A DNA stretch of 64,000 nucleotides from a bacterium (GTDB lineage Bacteria; Cyanobacteriota; Vampirovibrionia; Obscuribacterales; Obscuribacteraceae). This document shows positions 8,227-17,607 of this stretch, in pieces (the first letter of the stretch is position 1; each line of letters begins with the position of its first letter). The notes under the pieces were generated by a model. The model had not been told where the DNA came from and searched no databases. It was given only the letters and a program-made list of their open reading frames with translations. Both the position numbers and the translations under genes were made by a program. Location: positions 62,001-126,000 of the forward strand of contig WGMS01000020.1 in the NCBI GenBank assembly GCA_016124935.1, given 5' to 3'.

Positions 8227-9462
8227 TTACTTTAAAATCGGTACGATGTTCTCTTGAATCGGTTGACCGGCAACGGTTACCGAGCTGTTGTCGATATAGA
8301 CATCTATTTCGCTTCTCACCCCGAACTCCGGCAAATAGATTCCCGGTTCAATCGAAAAGCCAGTGTTTGGCAGCAATGCTCTCTCGTCTCTGGTTTCGAG
8401 ATTGTCTATGTTGGCTCCGTTTCCATGCACTTCCTCTCCTATCGAATGACCGGTGCGGTGCACGAAGTACTTTCCATATCCCCTGGATTCTATAAAATCG
8501 CGGGCGACATCATCTACCTGCCAGCCGAAAATCTGCCTGCCTTGCGAAACTGCTTCTTTCACATAGTCCAGGGCTGCGTCTCTTGCCCCTCTTACGATTT
8601 CGAAAATCTCGGTGTATTTGTCGGGTACTTTATCCCCGACAAAGCCTGTCCAGGTTATATCTCCGTAGACCGATCCTTTCATGTCGCTGCGCTTGGCCCA
8701 GAGATCTATAAGCAGGAAATCCCCTTCCTTAATAGGCTTATGCACGGTCTCCGTCGGCTGATAATGGGGGTTGCCGCTGTTTTCGTTGATAGCCACTATC
8801 GGTGGGGAATAGGTGGTCAACTTGTATTTTTCGAATTTGTTCAGGATAAATTGCTGAATATCGTATTCGGTGGTGGCTTCTCCAGCCGTCAGGCGTTTTT
8901 TCACCTCTGCGAAGGCGTCGTTCACTATCGAGCGCAATTTGTCCGTAGCGTAGATGTGACTTTCTAGTTGTGCCCCGTTCCATGTCGCCTCGAAATGCTG
9001 CACCAGATCATGAGATGAACAGACTTCGGCGCCGGTATCTCTGACTAGTTCCACTGTGCCTGCGTCCACCCTGGATACATAAGGAATGGCGTTCCTCGGT
9101 GAATATTGCATGGCAAGTCTCTTGATTCCGCAAGAGAGTATCTGCTGGAGTTTCTCCTCCATATCGCGCCAGCCCACATAAATAACCCTTTCTCCAGGCA
9201 GCGATGAAAGAGCATCGGCTTCTATGCTGTGCACCAGCTTTATCGGTTCACCCTCGGCTCTAACCAGATAAAACCATCTTCTCGAAAACATATGAGTCTC
9301 GGTTAGTTCGAGAATGCTCAACGCCAGGGGGTCATTGTTCTTGAAAAAATAAAAAAGCCATCCGTCAAAACCCGATTCCCGCAGGCGGGCACGAATCGCG
9401 TCAAGATCGAAGCTCTGCGCTTGGTTCTGGATGTTATCTCTCTTACTGGTTGATGTGGTCAT
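8227..9462 (-). CDS. M24 family metallopeptidase (Xaa-Pro aminopeptidase/dipeptidase-like)
   Basis: A 411-residue protein with an N-terminal creatinase-like domain (residues 1-165) and a pita-bread M24 domain. All five metal ligands are present in order: Asp in LLIDLW, Asp in GDITWT, His in HRTGHSIGEEVHG, Glu in FSIEPGIY and Glu in RSEIDV. The enzyme most likely releases N-terminal residues next to proline, or cleaves Xaa-Pro dipeptides, in the cytosol; no signal peptide is seen. It converges on the DNA methylase with 4 bp between the stops. Creatinase-like activity cannot be excluded but is less likely. Confidence 0.87.
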   Translation of the reverse strand: MTTSTSKRDNIQNQAQSFDLDAIRARLRESGFDGWLFYFFKNNDPLALSILELTETHMFSRRWFYLVRAEGEPIKLVHSIEADALSSLPGERVIYVGWRDMEEKLQQILSCGIKRLAMQYSPRNAIPYVSRVDAGTVELVRDTGAEVCSSHDLVQHFEATWNGAQLESHIYATDKLRSIVNDAFAEVKKRLTAGEATTEYDIQQFILNKFEKYKLTTYSPPIVAINENSGNPHYQPTETVHKPIKEGDFLLIDLWAKRSDMKGSVYGDITWTGFVGDKVPDKYTEIFEIVRGARDAALDYVKEAVSQGRQIFGWQVDDVARDFIESRGYGKYFVHRTGHSIGEEVHGNGANIDNLETRDERALLPNTGFSIEPGIYLPEFGVRSEIDVYIDNSSVTVAGQPIQENIVPILK

Positions 9463-9611
9463 TCTCTTCCCCGATAGTCACCAATGATAGTGCCGATGTG
9501 TTCTTGCCGAATCAATCATGGAAGAAGAAAGAAGAATATTTCTATTGACTGACCAGATTGTACGGCACAGTGATTTTCGTCTCTGTCCGGACTTACCACG
9601 CTTGCCTCTAT

Positions 9612-10115
9612 TTAGGTGCCCTGGCTTGCTGCTCCTGCCGCTTTCTCCGCTTCGTCCAGAAGCTGGATGAATTCGTTTCGGAAGCGAGCGATTATGCGCT
9701 TCAACTCCGCGTTTGCACAGACACAGACGATTCCGCCTCCGCCCTGGGCCATGAAAGTACTGAGCTCTGGCAATTCAACCGTGGATGTGTCTTCCGGAAG
9801 ATTCGAGAATTGCTCGATCCATGAGATTGGAGCGCTCAGAAAGTATTCTGTCCGCCTTGCATACGGATGGTTGAGTTCTTCGTAACTGCCGTCCCGCCAG
9901 AGATAAATATCTCCTTGAACAATCCGATAGGTGGGAAGGTCATGATTGGCGGTCTGATAGAAGTCGAGAGCCTGTTGATAGCCCTGGAGTTCGTTCGCAA
10001 GCCACATCAGCTTTTCGTCGGAGATCTTGCCTCTCAAATTGGGCAGCGCTTCCGGTAAAGCTTTTTCAAAAGTTGTCTGCCCGGAAAGCAACTTCCGCTT
10101 CAATTCCTCAAACAC
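9612..10115 (-). CDS. AbiTii-like domain protein
   Basis: A 167-residue protein starting at a GTG (10113-10115) with a perfect GGAGGA five bases upstream; the frame continues further upstream without a better start. The first half, especially LMWLANELQGY followed by DLPTYRIVQGDIY, resembles the N-terminal AbiTii domain found in some abortive-infection and related proteins (residues about 30-75). The remainder is not recognised. No partner gene typical of defence systems is next to it: the neighbours are an M24 peptidase and a polyprenyl synthase. The domain call rests on motif resemblance only, so a defence role is speculative. Confidence 0.5.
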   Translation of the reverse strand: MFEELKRKLLSGQTTFEKALPEALPNLRGKISDEKLMWLANELQGYQQALDFYQTANHDLPTYRIVQGDIYLWRDGSYEELNHPYARRTEYFLSAPISWIEQFSNLPEDTSTVELPELSTFMAQGGGGIVCVCANAELKRIIARFRNEFIQLLDEAEKAAGAASQGT

Positions 10116-10421
10116 AGTGATCCTCCGACTCGCTTGCTTCGCTATATTAGCAATCAATAGTAAGGGTTAAAATTCTTGCCAACCGGACCATTACTTTCTC
10201 GGTCTTTCCACTAATTTCTCTATTACTGGGGTCCCGGCAATCTAGAGCCCCGAGCTACCTGAAAAATGCGTCATCTTTTCTTATTTACCACTACAGTGCC
10301 TGCTTCTAATGCTTCTCGATTAGATTTTAGGCTTTACTCTATTTGATATTAAGGACTTCAGAGTTGACGTACATCTAAAATATATGGAAAGCTAGCCCTG
10401 TTAATTGACAACTGGAATTTC

Positions 10422-11453
10422 ATGAAATCTTTAGCCAGCCTGCCGAACAACCTCTCAGAAGAAAAGACGGATCTTTCGACCCTGGTCAAGCTCGTGGAAG
10501 ACGAGATGGGCCTTGTGGAAGAGTGGTTGCGGACCAACCTCATCGATGATAATCCCTTTGTGGAAGATCTGCTCAAACAGGTCTTTCTGGCTGGCGGCAA
10601 GAGAATCAGACCGCTGATCGTCCTGCTCGCTTCCCGGGCCACCGCCCCGCAGCAAGAGGAGTTTTCCCGGTTGCACATCATCCTGGCTGTGCTCACCGAG
10701 CTCATTCACACAGCCAGTCTGGTCCATGACGATGTCATAGACAAGGCCAGTGTCCGTCGCGGTCAGGAGACCATCAATAAACGCTGGAATGAAAGGTTGG
10801 CGGTTCTCATGGGCGATCTACTCTTTGCCCAGGCATCCATCTGTCTGGCCCGGATCATGAACCCTACCGTGGTAGGCATCTATGGTCAGGTTCTGGGCGA
10901 CCTCTGCGCCGGAGAGATCAAGCAGATGCGGCAGCAGTTCTCCACCGCGGTAGACTGGGAACTCTATAAAATCAAATCGGTCGGCAAAACCGCCTCGCTT
11001 TTTGCCGCCGGCAGTCATAGCGGCGCCATTCTCAACGCTTGTCCCAACAACACCATCCAGTCGCTCAAAGACTATGGTCTTAACCTGGGTCTTTGTTTTC
11101 AGATAGTGGACGACCTTCTGGATGTCACCGCCTCGGAAGAGCAGACCGGTAAGCCGGTGGGAGGCGATCTGAGAAACGGAGTGATCACCGCTCCTGCTCT
11201 GTTTATTCTCGAGGGGGGAGATAAGAACGCCGCCCGGCTCAAAGAGTTGATCGACAGTCGTGCCGTTCTAGAAGATAGCGGCGTGCAAGAAGCTCTCAAA
11301 ATAATCCGCGAGGGCGGTGGTGTCGACAAGACCGTTGAGCTGGCAGGTGATTATGCAAGGAAGAGCAGAGATTGCCTGGCTGTATTGCCGGACTCTCAGT
11401 ATAAAGCCGCCCTTGCATCTCTTTCCGACTATGTCATGAACAGAACTTGCTAA
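10422..11453 (+). CDS. Trans-polyprenyl diphosphate synthase
   Basis: A 343-residue all-helical prenyltransferase that adds isopentenyl units to an allylic diphosphate and so makes the side chain of a quinone or another long prenyl lipid. Both aspartate-rich motifs are present: LVHDDVID (first) and IVDDLLDVT (second), along with GGKRIRPL for diphosphate binding. Length and motifs fit a long-chain (hepta- to deca-prenyl) synthase, but chain length cannot be fixed. The N-terminus has about 40 extra charged residues. It leads a same-strand run with the precorrin-2 dehydrogenase and cytochrome c assembly genes, which hints at respiratory-chain assembly. Confidence 0.92.
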   Translation: MKSLASLPNNLSEEKTDLSTLVKLVEDEMGLVEEWLRTNLIDDNPFVEDLLKQVFLAGGKRIRPLIVLLASRATAPQQEEFSRLHIILAVLTELIHTASLVHDDVIDKASVRRGQETINKRWNERLAVLMGDLLFAQASICLARIMNPTVVGIYGQVLGDLCAGEIKQMRQQFSTAVDWELYKIKSVGKTASLFAAGSHSGAILNACPNNTIQSLKDYGLNLGLCFQIVDDLLDVTASEEQTGKPVGGDLRNGVITAPALFILEGGDKNAARLKELIDSRAVLEDSGVQEALKIIREGGGVDKTVELAGDYARKSRDCLAVLPDSQYKAALASLSDYVMNRTC

Positions 11454-11508
11454 GGAATTGAAGAAATAGATGATCCGGCTCTGATTCAGAGACCAGGGGG
11501 TAGAGCTT

Positions 11509-12249
11509 GTGTCCGGCAGCCACAGTATTAAAGAGAGAAATTATTACCCGATTAATCTGGATATGAAAGAACGTCGGGTCCTCTTTCTGGGCGGCGGTAA
11601 AGAGACCCTGAGAGAAGCGCATAAGCTTCTCGAGTTCGGCGCCCGGGTGGACATCCTCTCGCAAAGACCCTCTCGAGAAGTGGAAGAGCTTGCCACCACC
11701 CACAGCCATCGAGTGCGATTGATCAAACAATCTGTCGACTTTTTAGATTCGCTTGCCTTAGAAGAGTATTGTCTGGCTTTTGCCTTTTCCAAATTCCAAG
11801 AGTCCAATGAGAAGCTGATTAGAAGCTGTGCCTCAAAGCACGGTCGTCCCCTGGTCTCTGCTTCTACTCTGTCCTCGTTCTTTCGCGCCGCCGATTTTTT
11901 GCCTCCGGCGACACTGCGTCGTGGTCATCTCAAAATCTCTGTCTCTACTGACAGGGTATCTCCTGCCCTTGAGCAAGTTTTAATCAATCGAATCGAGGCA
12001 GAAATTCAAAGTGAACTCGACAACTATTCGCTTTTTCTAGAGTCGGCTGCCGAGATGCTCGATGGCTTGCCTACTCCTATTAAGGAGAGCAAACGTCTGC
12101 ATCTGCTCAATTCTCTTGCACGCTATTGTGCCGGTGACGACATTCGTTCGGCTTTGCGTCGAAACAATTTTTCCGAAGCCAATCAACTGCTCAAAGCACA
12201 TATCAAGCAAATTCTGGAGGCTGAGGATGCCGAGGCGGCCAGCCTGTGA
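11509..12249 (+). CDS. Precorrin-2 dehydrogenase/sirohydrochlorin ferrochelatase-like protein
   Basis: A 246-residue protein resembling the CysG N-terminal half or Met8. It has YYPINLDMKERRVLFLGGG (NAD-binding, with the usual leading YP and GGG), then the central PLVSASTLSSFFRAADFLPPATLRRGHLKISVST segment matching the family's substrate and ferrochelatase region. It oxidises precorrin-2 and may insert iron to give siroheme, or it may feed an alternative heme route. It starts with GTG and sits 53 bp ahead of resB, so supplying heme for cytochrome c is a sensible inference. The C-terminal half is more divergent than in CysG. Confidence 0.82.
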   Translation: MSGSHSIKERNYYPINLDMKERRVLFLGGGKETLREAHKLLEFGARVDILSQRPSREVEELATTHSHRVRLIKQSVDFLDSLALEEYCLAFAFSKFQESNEKLIRSCASKHGRPLVSASTLSSFFRAADFLPPATLRRGHLKISVSTDRVSPALEQVLINRIEAEIQSELDNYSLFLESAAEMLDGLPTPIKESKRLHLLNSLARYCAGDDIRSALRRNNFSEANQLLKAHIKQILEAEDAEAASL

Positions 12250-12302
12250 GTTCATGAAAGAGCAAATAGTATCGTATATGGAGTCCATTCAGAAATAGAC
12301 AG

Positions 12303-13805
12303 ATGAGCGCTGAGACCACCAAAGAGAGAACCATGCCGGAAACCCCGGTCAAAAGCAAGAAGAGCAATGTCTCTTTTGTCGCTTCGGTCAAGCTCACGAT
12401 CATATCGCTCTCTCTCATAGCGGCAACAGTGCTTGTAGGCGCCTGGTGTCCCCAGGAAGGTCAGGTGGGCCGGGAAAAGGTTTTCGAGGCTTTTGGCGAA
12501 AAGGCCGCTCCTGTCTTGATTCAGCTGGGTATCTCGGATATTTTTCATACGCCCTGGTTTCTCTTCTTGATCGCACTTCTGACACTTAATATGGTTGCAT
12601 GCAGTTTCCAGCGAGTTTTTCCCAAGATTCGACTATTGCGCCAGCCGCTGCCGGCTCTAGCTGGTGATGCGATTCTACGCCTGCCGTACAACCGAGTTGT
12701 GACCCTGGGTCCCACTCGAGAAAACGAAGAGGAGATTGCTGTCAGGCTTGCCTCTGTGCTCAAGAAGAAAGGCTTCAAAGTTACCCGGTCTACAAAAGGG
12801 GATGCGCGCCTGACTGCCGAGTATGGCAAGATCGGTCGCCTGGCGGCCACGGTTACTCATATAGGCTTGCTTACCCTGGTGGGTGGGGTGACTATCACCT
12901 CCTGGACCGGATTCAATGGTTTTCAGCCGGTTAAACTAGGCGATTCCATGTCTTTTGCGGATTCTCAGCACTCCAAGCTCTGGGTGGGCAGCCTGCCCGA
13001 CTGGACCGTGCGGGTGAACAGAACCTGGAAGGAGAGCTATCCTGGTGGGGAACCCAAGCAGTGGTACTCAGACCTCAGTGTTATAGGTAAGGATGGCGAA
13101 GAGAAAAAACGTGGGGTGATCTCGGTCAATAATCCATTGACCTACGATTCGGTTGATATCTATCAAGCCTCCTGGGGGCTCGATTCACTCGAGTTGAAAT
13201 TCAACGGTCAGGCCCGAGAATTGCCCCTCCAGACCATGGGCGGACGTCATGCCGCTTTCTTGCCCTTGGATTCCGACTCCGTGCTGATTTTTAGCGCAAC
13301 GGATCAAACTCCGGACAGCCCCTTGCGACTTTTCGCTAAACGGACCGAGTGGGAGGCTCCCAAGAAAATCACCGAGATCAAGCCAGGCCAGAGTATCGAC
13401 ATGGGCGGTGTCCAGGTCCAGTTCAGCCGCCTTCTACCCAGGACGGGTCTCCAGTACAAGCGGGATCCCGGGCTTGGCATAATATATGTAGCCTTCGCTT
13501 TTATAATGGCAGGGGTGATGCTTGCTGCGATCCCGTTTCGCCAGGTCTGGGCTTCTGTGGAATTTGGCAAGGATACGGATAAGGATACGGATATGGAAGC
13601 GGATACTGGCTCTGCGGAGCTTTCTTACGAAGAAAAGGCCGACAAGGAGACAGACTTAAAGACGCAATCTACAAAGGTTCTATATATTGGAGGCAGATCG
13701 GTCAAAGCCCGGGTCGGCTTCGAGAGATTGATGGATAGTTTGGTAGAAGAGCACTTTGTCGCCGAGAGCGAAGCAAGTTCATCCCTGGAGGAGATAAAGC
13801 CTTAA
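12303..13805 (+). CDS. resB: Cytochrome c biogenesis protein ResB (Ccs1)
   Basis: A 500-residue membrane protein of the System II heme-delivery complex. Four transmembrane helices are visible: about residues 25-48, 78-96, 180-198 and 395-420. A large extracytoplasmic domain lies between the third and fourth, as in Ccs1. Family motifs include SVKLTI at the first helix, FHTPWFLFL, HIGLL and the VNNPLTYDSVDIYQASWG segment. The C-terminal tail is Asp/Glu/Lys-rich, then ends in a conserved-looking short domain. Its stop abuts the start of ccsA, so the pair is translationally linked. ResB with CcsA moves heme across the membrane and attaches it to apocytochrome CXXCH motifs. Confidence 0.92.
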   Translation: MSAETTKERTMPETPVKSKKSNVSFVASVKLTIISLSLIAATVLVGAWCPQEGQVGREKVFEAFGEKAAPVLIQLGISDIFHTPWFLFLIALLTLNMVACSFQRVFPKIRLLRQPLPALAGDAILRLPYNRVVTLGPTRENEEEIAVRLASVLKKKGFKVTRSTKGDARLTAEYGKIGRLAATVTHIGLLTLVGGVTITSWTGFNGFQPVKLGDSMSFADSQHSKLWVGSLPDWTVRVNRTWKESYPGGEPKQWYSDLSVIGKDGEEKKRGVISVNNPLTYDSVDIYQASWGLDSLELKFNGQARELPLQTMGGRHAAFLPLDSDSVLIFSATDQTPDSPLRLFAKRTEWEAPKKITEIKPGQSIDMGGVQVQFSRLLPRTGLQYKRDPGLGIIYVAFAFIMAGVMLAAIPFRQVWASVEFGKDTDKDTDMEADTGSAELSYEEKADKETDLKTQSTKVLYIGGRSVKARVGFERLMDSLVEEHFVAESEASSSLEEIKP

Positions 13806-14798
13806 ATGTCTGATTTCCAGATCGCCCTCACCAATACAGCCGGAATTTCTTCGGTTATGTCTTTCTGGGTATTCGTCGCTTCCAATGGATTTCGAAAGCG
13901 GCGCGATATCATGGTCAAGATCGCTTCCTTCGTTCTAATAGTAGGATTTCTTGCCTTGACCATCGCCATTGTCGCCCGCGGGGTCGAAGCCCAGCGCTTC
14001 CCGTTGTCCAATCTCTATGAGTCCTTATTATGGTTCGCCTGGGCTACCATGGGCGGCTATATCTGGCTGCGCCGCACCTATGGCATCGGGCAACTGGGCT
14101 GGCTGGCCAGCCTCACCGCCGCGGTCATGTTCCTTTATGGCAGCTGGCTTCCCCAGAGCCAGCACGAGATCGCACCGCTGGTGCCTGCTCTGGTCAGTTA
14201 CTGGCGGCAGATTCATGTGCCACCGTTGATAGTGTCTTATGCCATGCTCTTCCTCTCGGGACTCTGTGGACTTATTCAACTCTGGTGCTCGGGTCGATCG
14301 CGGGCTGTGATTGTCGCCTCGGCGACTATTTTGACGGCTTTTGGCGCGATTATCCTGGGTACCTTTTACAAGGTCGAAGTACTTTATCTACAGCTGCTTT
14401 TCGTGGGCGGCAGCATTGTCGGTGTGCTTCTGAGCTGGTGGTCACTGAAATTCGTCTCCGAGGCTCATATTAATGAAAAGAATGCCAATGTCTACGATGA
14501 TATCTCTTACCGTTGTATCGTTGTGGGCTTCCCGCTTCTCACCATCGGAATCATTACCGGCGGGCTCTGGGCCAACCACGCCTGGGGCAGTTACTGGTCC
14601 TGGGACCCGAAAGAGTCCATGGCCCTTGTCACCTGGTTGAGTTATGCTGCCTACATCCATTTAAAGGTGCATCGAGAGCTCTCTGCCGAGAAGCTTTCTC
14701 TTGTCGCGGTCATTGGTCTTTTGTTGACTCTTCTCACTTATCTCGGGTTCAACACCCTCGGTTTTGGCGGTTTGCACAGCTACGGACAGTTCAAGTAG
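13806..14798 (+). CDS. ccsA: Cytochrome c biogenesis protein CcsA (ResC)
   Basis: A 330-residue polytopic protein with about eight transmembrane helices and the tryptophan-rich WWD heme-binding signature WGSYWSWDPKES near residue 260, followed by AAYIHLKVHR, whose His fits a heme-ligand position. It partners ResB in System II cytochrome c synthesis. The ATG follows the resB stop with no gap. A c-type cytochrome (20849) and an abundance of exported proteins elsewhere in the window give it plausible clients. Confidence 0.94.
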   Translation: MSDFQIALTNTAGISSVMSFWVFVASNGFRKRRDIMVKIASFVLIVGFLALTIAIVARGVEAQRFPLSNLYESLLWFAWATMGGYIWLRRTYGIGQLGWLASLTAAVMFLYGSWLPQSQHEIAPLVPALVSYWRQIHVPPLIVSYAMLFLSGLCGLIQLWCSGRSRAVIVASATILTAFGAIILGTFYKVEVLYLQLLFVGGSIVGVLLSWWSLKFVSEAHINEKNANVYDDISYRCIVVGFPLLTIGIITGGLWANHAWGSYWSWDPKESMALVTWLSYAAYIHLKVHRELSAEKLSLVAVIGLLLTLLTYLGFNTLGFGGLHSYGQFK

Positions 14799-15021
14799 GC
14801 TGTCCCTGTCTTCCTGTTGAAAGATTATTGCTAAATATGAGCCGGATCTAGGGATTACCCGGTTATCAAATACCTGCTTGGAACATTTTAATAGAGATGG
14901 CGTCACCTTTTCTGGTGAACACGAAAGACCCAATTCCAATGAGCTTTTTCCCTCAAGGAAAGAGTGCTCACCGGGCTGCGTTCGCCTTTCATTGATAGTA
15001 GTTGAGAGTGATTTAGATTCA

Positions 15022-16062
15022 ATGGCAAGAAGAGCAACCAAACCCAAGAGAAACTACGAAGCTGAGTCCGATGATTTCAGTCTGGATGAGTTCATCCCCG
15101 GGCTCGGACCAAGCGGAATCGTCTCGGATGATGATAACGTTGATGATGATGACGAGAATGAGAATGGCGCTGTCAATGCCGATGGTCAGGGTGACGATGA
15201 TTTCGAGCCCGGCCGGCGCGGAAGGCGTCCTTCTAAGACAGAAGATCCTGTCCAGGTCTATTTGAAGAACATCGGTAGAGTCAAGCTTTTGACTGCGGTG
15301 GAAGAGATTGAGATCGCTCGCCGAGTCAAAATGGGAGACACCCAGGCCAAGAAAGAGCTGATTCAAGCCAATTTGCGCTTAGTAGTATCGGTGGCCAAGA
15401 AATATCAGAATCGAGGTCTGCCTTTTCTCGACCTGATTCAAGAAGGCAACCTCGGCCTGATTCGCGCTGCAGAAAAATTCGATCCCGAGCGCGGTTACAA
15501 ATTCTCGACCTACGCCACATGGTGGATACGTCAGGGTATCACCCGGGCCCTCGCCGATAAGTCGAGGACAATCAGAGTGCCTGTACACATGGTAGAGACC
15601 ATCAATAACCTGAGGAAAGCCACCCGGGCTCTATCCCAGAAACTCGACCGCAGGCCCAATCTCGATGAGCTGGCTAAGGAAATGAACGTGCCGGTCAAGA
15701 AGGTGAAGGATATTCTAGCGGCCAACCGGTCGCCGCTCTCCCTCGACACTCCCTATGGGGAAGACGACGATAATACCCTGGCTGAACTGGTCGAGGACAT
15801 GAACGCCGGGACTCCGGAGGATAAAACCGCCGCCAGTCTGATGTCCGACGATGTACGCAAAGTCCTCTCGGTTCTCACTCCCCGGGAAAGAGAAGTCTTG
15901 ATTCTGAGGTTCGGCCTCAATGACGACAAACCGAGGACCCTGGAGCAAGTCGGCAAGCTGGTCGGTATCACCCGGGAGCGTACCAGGCAGATAGAGTTGA
16001 AAGCGCTGCGTTTTCTGAGGCAGTCCCAGGCCAGCAGCCAGTTAAAGGATTATCTCGGCTAG
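15022..16062 (+). CDS. rpoD: Primary RNA polymerase sigma factor (RpoD/SigA)
   Basis: A 346-residue sigma-70 factor from the ATG at 15022; a longer frame from TTG 14878 has no supporting motif. The N-terminus is a short, very acidic stretch in place of region 1.1. Then come region 1.2 ([17 protein letters not shown]), region 2 with [39 protein letters not shown] (the -10 recognising helix), region 3 and region 4 with LILRFGL and [20 protein letters not shown] (the -35 recognising helix-turn-helix). The near-perfect consensus of region 2.4 and region 4.2 marks a housekeeping or close group 2 factor. It is convergent with ylqD, with only 5 bp between the stops. Confidence 0.94.
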   Translation: MARRATKPKRNYEAESDDFSLDEFIPGLGPSGIVSDDDNVDDDDENENGAVNADGQGDDDFEPGRRGRRPSKTEDPVQVYLKNIGRVKLLTAVEEIEIARRVKMGDTQAKKELIQANLRLVVSVAKKYQNRGLPFLDLIQEGNLGLIRAAEKFDPERGYKFSTYATWWIRQGITRALADKSRTIRVPVHMVETINNLRKATRALSQKLDRRPNLDELAKEMNVPVKKVKDILAANRSPLSLDTPYGEDDDNTLAELVEDMNAGTPEDKTAASLMSDDVRKVLSVLTPREREVLILRFGLNDDKPRTLEQVGKLVGITRERTRQIELKALRFLRQSQASSQLKDYLG

Positions 16063-16067
16063 GTGCT

Positions 16068-16505
16068 CTAAAGCCTGATTTCCTGAATCACGCCGTCTTT
16101 GACCAGGATCTCTCCACCTTCGAGGCGCTGGAAGATGTTTTCGCCGATTCGCACTTCTACCGGGTTTTCCACGGTGAACTGGGTGACGACACTGCCGACC
16201 GGTAACTCTTTCAAGGCCTGGCTCTGTCCCTGCATCTCTTCTTTGAGCTGAAAGAGACGAATTTTCTCCTGTTCAACCTGCTGGCGAATGCTTTCGATCT
16301 GGTAGCGAACTTCTTCCGAATCCATGCCCTGGGATTCTTTCTCGATATCGGCTATGGCTCGTTTCCCTTTGAATTCAAGCTGCTGCAATTCGGCGTCTAT
16401 TTGCTGCAAATTCCGCTCTATTTCAGCGTTGACCTGGTCTTTGAAATTCTCAGTTACTATCGCTCTTACCGCTATCTGCCGGATGAGCTGAATGGACTCA
16501 GCCAT
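16068..16505 (-). CDS. YlqD family protein
   Basis: A 145-residue protein with an N-terminal IQLIRQIAVRAIVTENFK strand-helix, a long central coiled coil (about residues 25-100, heptads of Glu/Gln/Leu) and a C-terminal PVGSVVTQFTVENPVEVRIGEN domain. This arrangement matches YlqD, a family common in Bacillota and Cyanobacteria without an established function. The ATG at 16505 has GGGAGGAATC upstream. No membrane segment is seen. Its presence next to rpoD is mild support for a cyanobacterium-related host. Confidence 0.8.
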   Translation of the reverse strand: MAESIQLIRQIAVRAIVTENFKDQVNAEIERNLQQIDAELQQLEFKGKRAIADIEKESQGMDSEEVRYQIESIRQQVEQEKIRLFQLKEEMQGQSQALKELPVGSVVTQFTVENPVEVRIGENIFQRLEGGEILVKDGVIQEIRL

Positions 16506-16691
16506 TGATTCCTCCCGATGGGAAATTCAACCAGTAATGTACTGCCGTAGTAAGCTTCCAGTAGTTTAGCAGAGATGGCCTACCGAGATTAGAATTTAGA
16601 AGAAATCTCTTGTCTGTTGACCATCTTGGCTACTATCGACCTGAAATTTATCTCTCACTCCATATAGAATAGGACTTTTCAAGGATCCGCC

Positions 16692-17411
16692 ATGGTTTTT
16701 CCTCTTTACGTGATATCTATTCTTCTTGCCATAGGGCTTTCCGGGGCTATGCCCGCCGGGGCGGAAGGACTGAGTATCTGCCGCCTGAAAGGTGAAAGCG
16801 GGACGCACTACAGTTACTATCGCAAAAACGATCTGGCGGTCGGCTGGGGGCTGAAACGTCCTGACCGGGGTGATAAGGCCGTGATTCTCTCTATACCGGC
16901 AGCCTTTACCACCACCAGTGGAGGCGTAGTCGGAATCTATGCGGTCAACGGCAAGGTCCACAATCGAAGGGCGATATCGAAGCCGATTGGCGGTGCTCTC
17001 ATTATCGAAGACGGAGATTTCAAAATCTTTCCGACCTTGAAAGGAGCTGTCTTCAACGACGCATTCGTCTCATCTTTGAAGAAGCGAAAAGCGACACTCT
17101 TCCAGCAATTCCAAATTGTCGTCGATGGAAAACCTGCCAGTTTCAAGGACAAGAAGCTTTATCAAATGCGGGCTCTGGTGCAGTTCAAAGACAAGGGCGA
17201 TAAAGGTGTGATCGAAAGCAAGGAAGAGATCTCTTTTCTTACTTTCAATCGAGATCTTGCCGGTCTCGGTGTTGTAAACGCGCTGTATACCGATATGGGG
17301 GCCTGGGACGAAGGCTGGTATCGTGATCCTGAAAAGGGCCGAATCGTCACCATAGGTAATGATAGAAGCGCCACCGAAAAGCAGAGCAACTGGCTGTATT
17401 TTTATAAATAG
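16692..17411 (+). CDS. Exported protein, possibly phosphodiester glycosidase (NAGPA/DUF2233)-like
   Basis: A 239-residue protein with a clear signal peptide (about residues 1-24, ending PAGAEG). The middle, SGGVVGIYAVNGKVHNRR and GALIIEDGDFKIFPT, and the end, LYTDMGAWDEGWYRD and KQSNWLYF, have the flavour of exported phosphodiester glycosidase (DUF2233) proteins. I rank this as a guess from motif shape. It is followed by a three-copy hairpin repeat that may terminate its transcript. If the guess is right, it would trim glycan phosphodiesters at the cell surface. Otherwise it is an exported protein of unknown function. Confidence 0.55.
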   Translation: MVFPLYVISILLAIGLSGAMPAGAEGLSICRLKGESGTHYSYYRKNDLAVGWGLKRPDRGDKAVILSIPAAFTTTSGGVVGIYAVNGKVHNRRAISKPIGGALIIEDGDFKIFPTLKGAVFNDAFVSSLKKRKATLFQQFQIVVDGKPASFKDKKLYQMRALVQFKDKGDKGVIESKEEISFLTFNRDLAGLGVVNALYTDMGAWDEGWYRDPEKGRIVTIGNDRSATEKQSNWLYFYK

Positions 17412-17605
17412 CTTCCTCTCTGTCGTGCCAAGTTGAAACTCTCGGCAGGATTGGAAAGAGAGGAAGCTTTAGTTGAGATCCCTCTCTGTCGTGCCAAGTT
17501 GAAACTCTCGGCAGGATTGGAAGGAGAGGAAGCTTTAGTTGAGATCCCTCTCTGTCGTGCCAAGTTGAAACTCTCGGCAGGATTGGAAGGAGAGGAAGCT
17601 TTAGT
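17410..17605. repeat. Three tandem copies of a 66-bp hairpin-forming unit
   Basis: Units begin at 17414, 17480 and 17546; the third is cut at about 60 bp. Copies differ at very few positions. In unit 1, AGCTTCCTCTCT (17410-17421) is perfectly complementary to AGAGAGGAAGCT (17457-17468), with an inner TGCC/GGCA pairing, so each unit can fold into a long stem-loop on either strand. The array sits exactly between two convergent genes. It also creates an open frame because 66 is divisible by 3, but that frame has no ribosome site and is not called as a gene. It may act as a transcription barrier, or be a short palindromic repeat element. Confidence 0.85.
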
Positions 17606-17607
17606 GG

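Noticed and set aside
14878-15021. N-terminal extension of the sigma factor from TTG 14878
   Set aside because: The extension has no sigma-like sequence and no ribosome site; the ATG at 15022 gives the expected acidic N-terminus.
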